Assembly (NCBI GenBank): GCA_948902155.1
Contig: CAQVQZ010000095.1
Location: 1-8,343, forward strand
Source: an uncultured Oscillibacter sp.
Lineage (GTDB): Bacteria > Bacillota_A > Clostridia > Oscillospirales > Oscillospiraceae
DNA length: 8,343 nt
Direction of reading: 5' to 3'
Shown here: positions 7,019 to 8,343 of the stretch, piece after piece
Numbering within the stretch: position 1 is the first letter of the stretch
Layout of the letters: each line of letters begins with the position of its first letter
Program-made: the position numbers and the translations under genes
Notes under the pieces: generated by a model
Databases searched by the model: none
What the model saw: the letters and a program-made list of their open reading frames with translations, nothing else
Told to the model about the DNA's origin: nothing

Positions 7019-8090
7019 ACCCGCTGCTCTCGTCCAGGGTAAACCGCTCCGCCAGCCCCTCGGTGACGACGACCCGTCCGTCCTCCGTCACCAGCACCAG
7101 CTCGAAGGGGGTACCGTCCCATGCCCGCCAAAATTCCAGGGCTTGTTCCTCGCCCATGATGAAGAGGGCGGTGGAGAATGCGTCGCACATGGCCCCGCTG
7201 CCGCCCCCGCAGTCCGCCACCACGGTGACGGAGGCCAGCCCGCTGTCTGCGGGGTATCCTGTGGCAGGGTCGATGATGTGGTGATAGTGCTTCCCGCCTT
7301 CCTCGAAGTAGCGCTGATAGCCCCCGGAGGTGACGGCAAACGCGTCGGTCAGCGCCAGCACCCCGGCGAAGGCGTTTTTGTCGTCGGGCTTTGCCGGGTC
7401 CTGGATGCCCACCCGCCAGGGGTTCCCGTCGGGCCGGTCGCCGTAGGCCAGGACGTTGCCGCCCAGATTGATGTTGGCCCGGGGCACGTCGTGGTCCCGC
7501 AGGACCCCGATGATCTTGTCGGCGGCGTAGCCCTTGGCGATGGCCCCCAGGTCGACGGCCTGCCCCGGCCCCAGGACGGCGGAATAAATGAGGCTTTCCC
7601 CGTCGCTCAAGTCTTCTTCCCCCTCCAGAACATCAGAGGTACAGGAAACGGCGGTTCCATCCACCAGCGCCAGCAGGCGGTCGATCTCCCCCTGGGAAGG
7701 GACGCGGTGCTCCTCGCCTCCGGCGAAGCCCCAGGCGGCCACCAGCGGGGCGACGGTAACGTCAAACCGCCCTCCGGTCTCCCGCCCAAAGCGCCGGGCC
7801 TGTTCCAGCAGCCGGAACACGTCCTCGCTCACCTCTATGGCCTCCCCCCCGGCGGCGTTGAGCCGGGAGACGTCGCTGTCCTCCAGAGTCCGGGAGAAGT
7901 GCTCTTCCAGTTCCCGGATGGTATCCTCGCAGGCGTAGGCGGCGGCGGGGGAGCGCTCGCCGTAGGTGGTGATGAGCATGGCGGTGTCCATGGCGATGAC
8001 CTGGATGCTCTCCTGGGCGGTGTCGGGGTCCACAGACCCGCCGCAGCCGGTGAGAAGCAGGATCAGCAGCAAACTCAAAAATCGTCTCAT
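6996..8090 (-). CDS. apbE: FAD:protein FMN transferase (ApbE), lipoprotein
   Basis: This is a 364-residue flavin transferase that moves FMN from FAD onto a Thr or Ser of extracytosolic redox proteins, with Mg2+. A lipoprotein signal with lipobox LLTGC (12-16, lipidated Cys16) places it on the outer face of the membrane. The family motifs are all present and in order: AMDTAMLITTYG (33-44), GGRFDVTVAPLVAAWGF (106-122), VDLGAIAKGYAADK (179-192), INLGGNVLAYG (207-217), and VTSGGYQRYFE followed by YHHIIDPATGYP (253-280). Last comes CDAFSTALFIMG (302-313), where Asp303 and Thr307 would hold the metal. The length is usual for the family (about 340). The ATG at 8090 has GAGG 6 nt upstream. It is the first gene of the operon behind a strong promoter, and it overlaps the NusG-II gene by 23 or 17 nt. 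No acceptor protein with an obvious flavinylation site is seen in the window. Confidence 0.97.
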   Translation of the reverse strand: MRRFLSLLLILLLTGCGGSVDPDTAQESIQVIAMDTAMLITTYGERSPAAAYACEDTIRELEEHFSRTLEDSDVSRLNAAGGEAIEVSEDVFRLLEQARRFGRETGGRFDVTVAPLVAAWGFAGGEEHRVPSQGEIDRLLALVDGTAVSCTSDVLEGEEDLSDGESLIYSAVLGPGQAVDLGAIAKGYAADKIIGVLRDHDVPRANINLGGNVLAYGDRPDGNPWRVGIQDPAKPDDKNAFAGVLALTDAFAVTSGGYQRYFEEGGKHYHHIIDPATGYPADSGLASVTVVADCGGGSGAMCDAFSTALFIMGEEQALEFWRAWDGTPFELVLVTEDGRVVVTEGLAERFTLDESSGYAYETAS

Positions 8091-8123
8091 AAAGCGCCTC
8101 GAATTTTCTAGTAATTTTCAAAT

Positions 8124-8152
8124 AGTATAACACGCCCGCCGCCGCATCTCAA
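8124..8152 (-). promoter_or_regulatory. Sigma-A-type promoter of the apbE operon
   Basis: On the minus strand a -35 box TTGAGA (8147-8152), a 17-bp spacer and a -10 box TATACT (8124-8129) precede apbE. Transcription would start near 8117, leaving a leader of about 27 nt that contains the GAGG site. The downstream genes show no comparable promoter in their very short junctions, so this probably drives all six. Confidence 0.85.
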
Positions 8153-8201
8153 CGGAAAAACAGCGAGGGGCGAAAAAATAAAAAACCTGGCAAATTGGGC
8201 C

Positions 8202-8230
8202 TTGCAAAAGGGAGTAAAGTCTGCTATACT
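8202..8230 (+). promoter_or_regulatory. Sigma-A-type promoter (extended -10) of the right-edge gene
   Basis: The -35 box TTGCAA (8202-8207), a 17-bp spacer and the -10 box TATACT (8225-8230) are well placed. TG at 8222-8223 adds an extended -10. Transcription would start near 8237, about 68 nt before the ATG at 8305. It fires away from the apbE promoter; the two -35 boxes are about 50 bp apart. Confidence 0.85.
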
Positions 8231-8238
8231 ATTTAAGC

Positions 8239-8272
8239 ATGTCGGCGGAGGTTTCCACTCGCGGCATTTTTT
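8239..8272 (+). promoter_or_regulatory. Hairpin plus T-run in the leader of the right-edge gene, possible attenuator
   Basis: ATGTCG (8239-8244) pairs with CGGCAT (8262-8267), including one G-U pair. Inner bases CG and AG can pair with CT and CG across small bulges. Six T residues (8267-8272) follow directly. The element starts at about the expected transcription start, so it would form in the first 30 nt of RNA. It is weaker than the two clear terminators in this window and could simply be a 5' stabilising stem. Confidence 0.35.
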
Positions 8273-8304
8273 GGAAGTAATAATACCTTTGGAGGTCTTG
8301 ATAA

Positions 8305-8343
8305 ATGGCAAAGAATCCGAACGGAAAGCCCATGAAGCGGGAA
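8305..8343 (+). CDS. Start of an unidentified gene (3' truncated by window edge)
   Basis: Thirteen codons are visible (MAKNPNGKPMKRE), beginning at ATG 8305 with GGAGG at 8291-8295, 9 nt upstream, and a strong promoter about 80 bases before. The start is basic and hydrophilic, with no signal peptide, so a cytosolic product is suggested. Too little is present to name a family. It is transcribed away from apbE, and there is no evidence that it shares that operon's function. Confidence 0.7.
   Translation, partial: MAKNPNGKPMKRE

Noticed and set aside
7143..8111. + strand open frame of 322 codons opposite apbE
   Set aside because: It is an antisense shadow of a gene with every ApbE motif; its Gly/Val/Pro-rich translation matches nothing I recognise.

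Overview
The window looks like a chromosomal segment of a GC-rich, low-oxygen Firmicute, most likely a gut-type Clostridia (Oscillospiraceae or Ruminococcaceae-like). This is inferred from the strong GGAGG ribosome sites, consensus sigma-A promoters, SLH cell-wall repeats in a secreted protease, a lipoprotein-type ApbE, and the NusG-domain-II plus Gx-transporter pair typical of anaerobic Firmicutes. I did no database search, so the taxon is a guess.

Layout. The left edge (1-375, + strand) is the C-terminal third of glyceraldehyde-3-phosphate dehydrogenase, closed by a textbook intrinsic terminator. Converging on it from the minus strand is a secreted S41-type protease with C-terminal SLH repeats (592-2316). 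It has its own near-consensus promoter (2353-2381), overlapped by an imperfect palindrome that may be an operator. A terminator at 2423-2461 separates this gene from a six-gene minus-strand operon running from 8090 down to 2461. In transcription order the operon is apbE (FAD:protein FMN transferase lipoprotein), a small membrane-anchored NusG-domain-II protein, a Gx-transporter/HepS1-like membrane protein, a CbxX/CfxQ-type AAA+ ATPase, a small unrecognised multi-pass membrane protein, and a secreted, C-terminally membrane-anchored M3-family metallopeptidase. The genes overlap or lie 5 nt or less apart, apart from a 10 nt gap between the NusG-II stop and the next start. One strong promoter (8124-8152) precedes the set. 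At the right edge a divergent promoter (8202-8230) drives a + strand gene of which only 13 codons are visible.

How the genes may work together. ApbE attaches FMN covalently to extracytosolic proteins. The ApbE / NusG-II / Gx-transporter grouping resembles the accessory set of Gram-positive extracellular electron transfer and flavinylation loci. Here it is joined to an AAA+ motor, a membrane protein and an outward-facing peptidase, and no flavin-accepting protein or NADH dehydrogenase is visible. Whether the second half of the operon processes or assembles the flavinylated system, or is only co-transcribed, cannot be decided from this sequence. The operon is the most interesting part of the window; the rest is ordinary.
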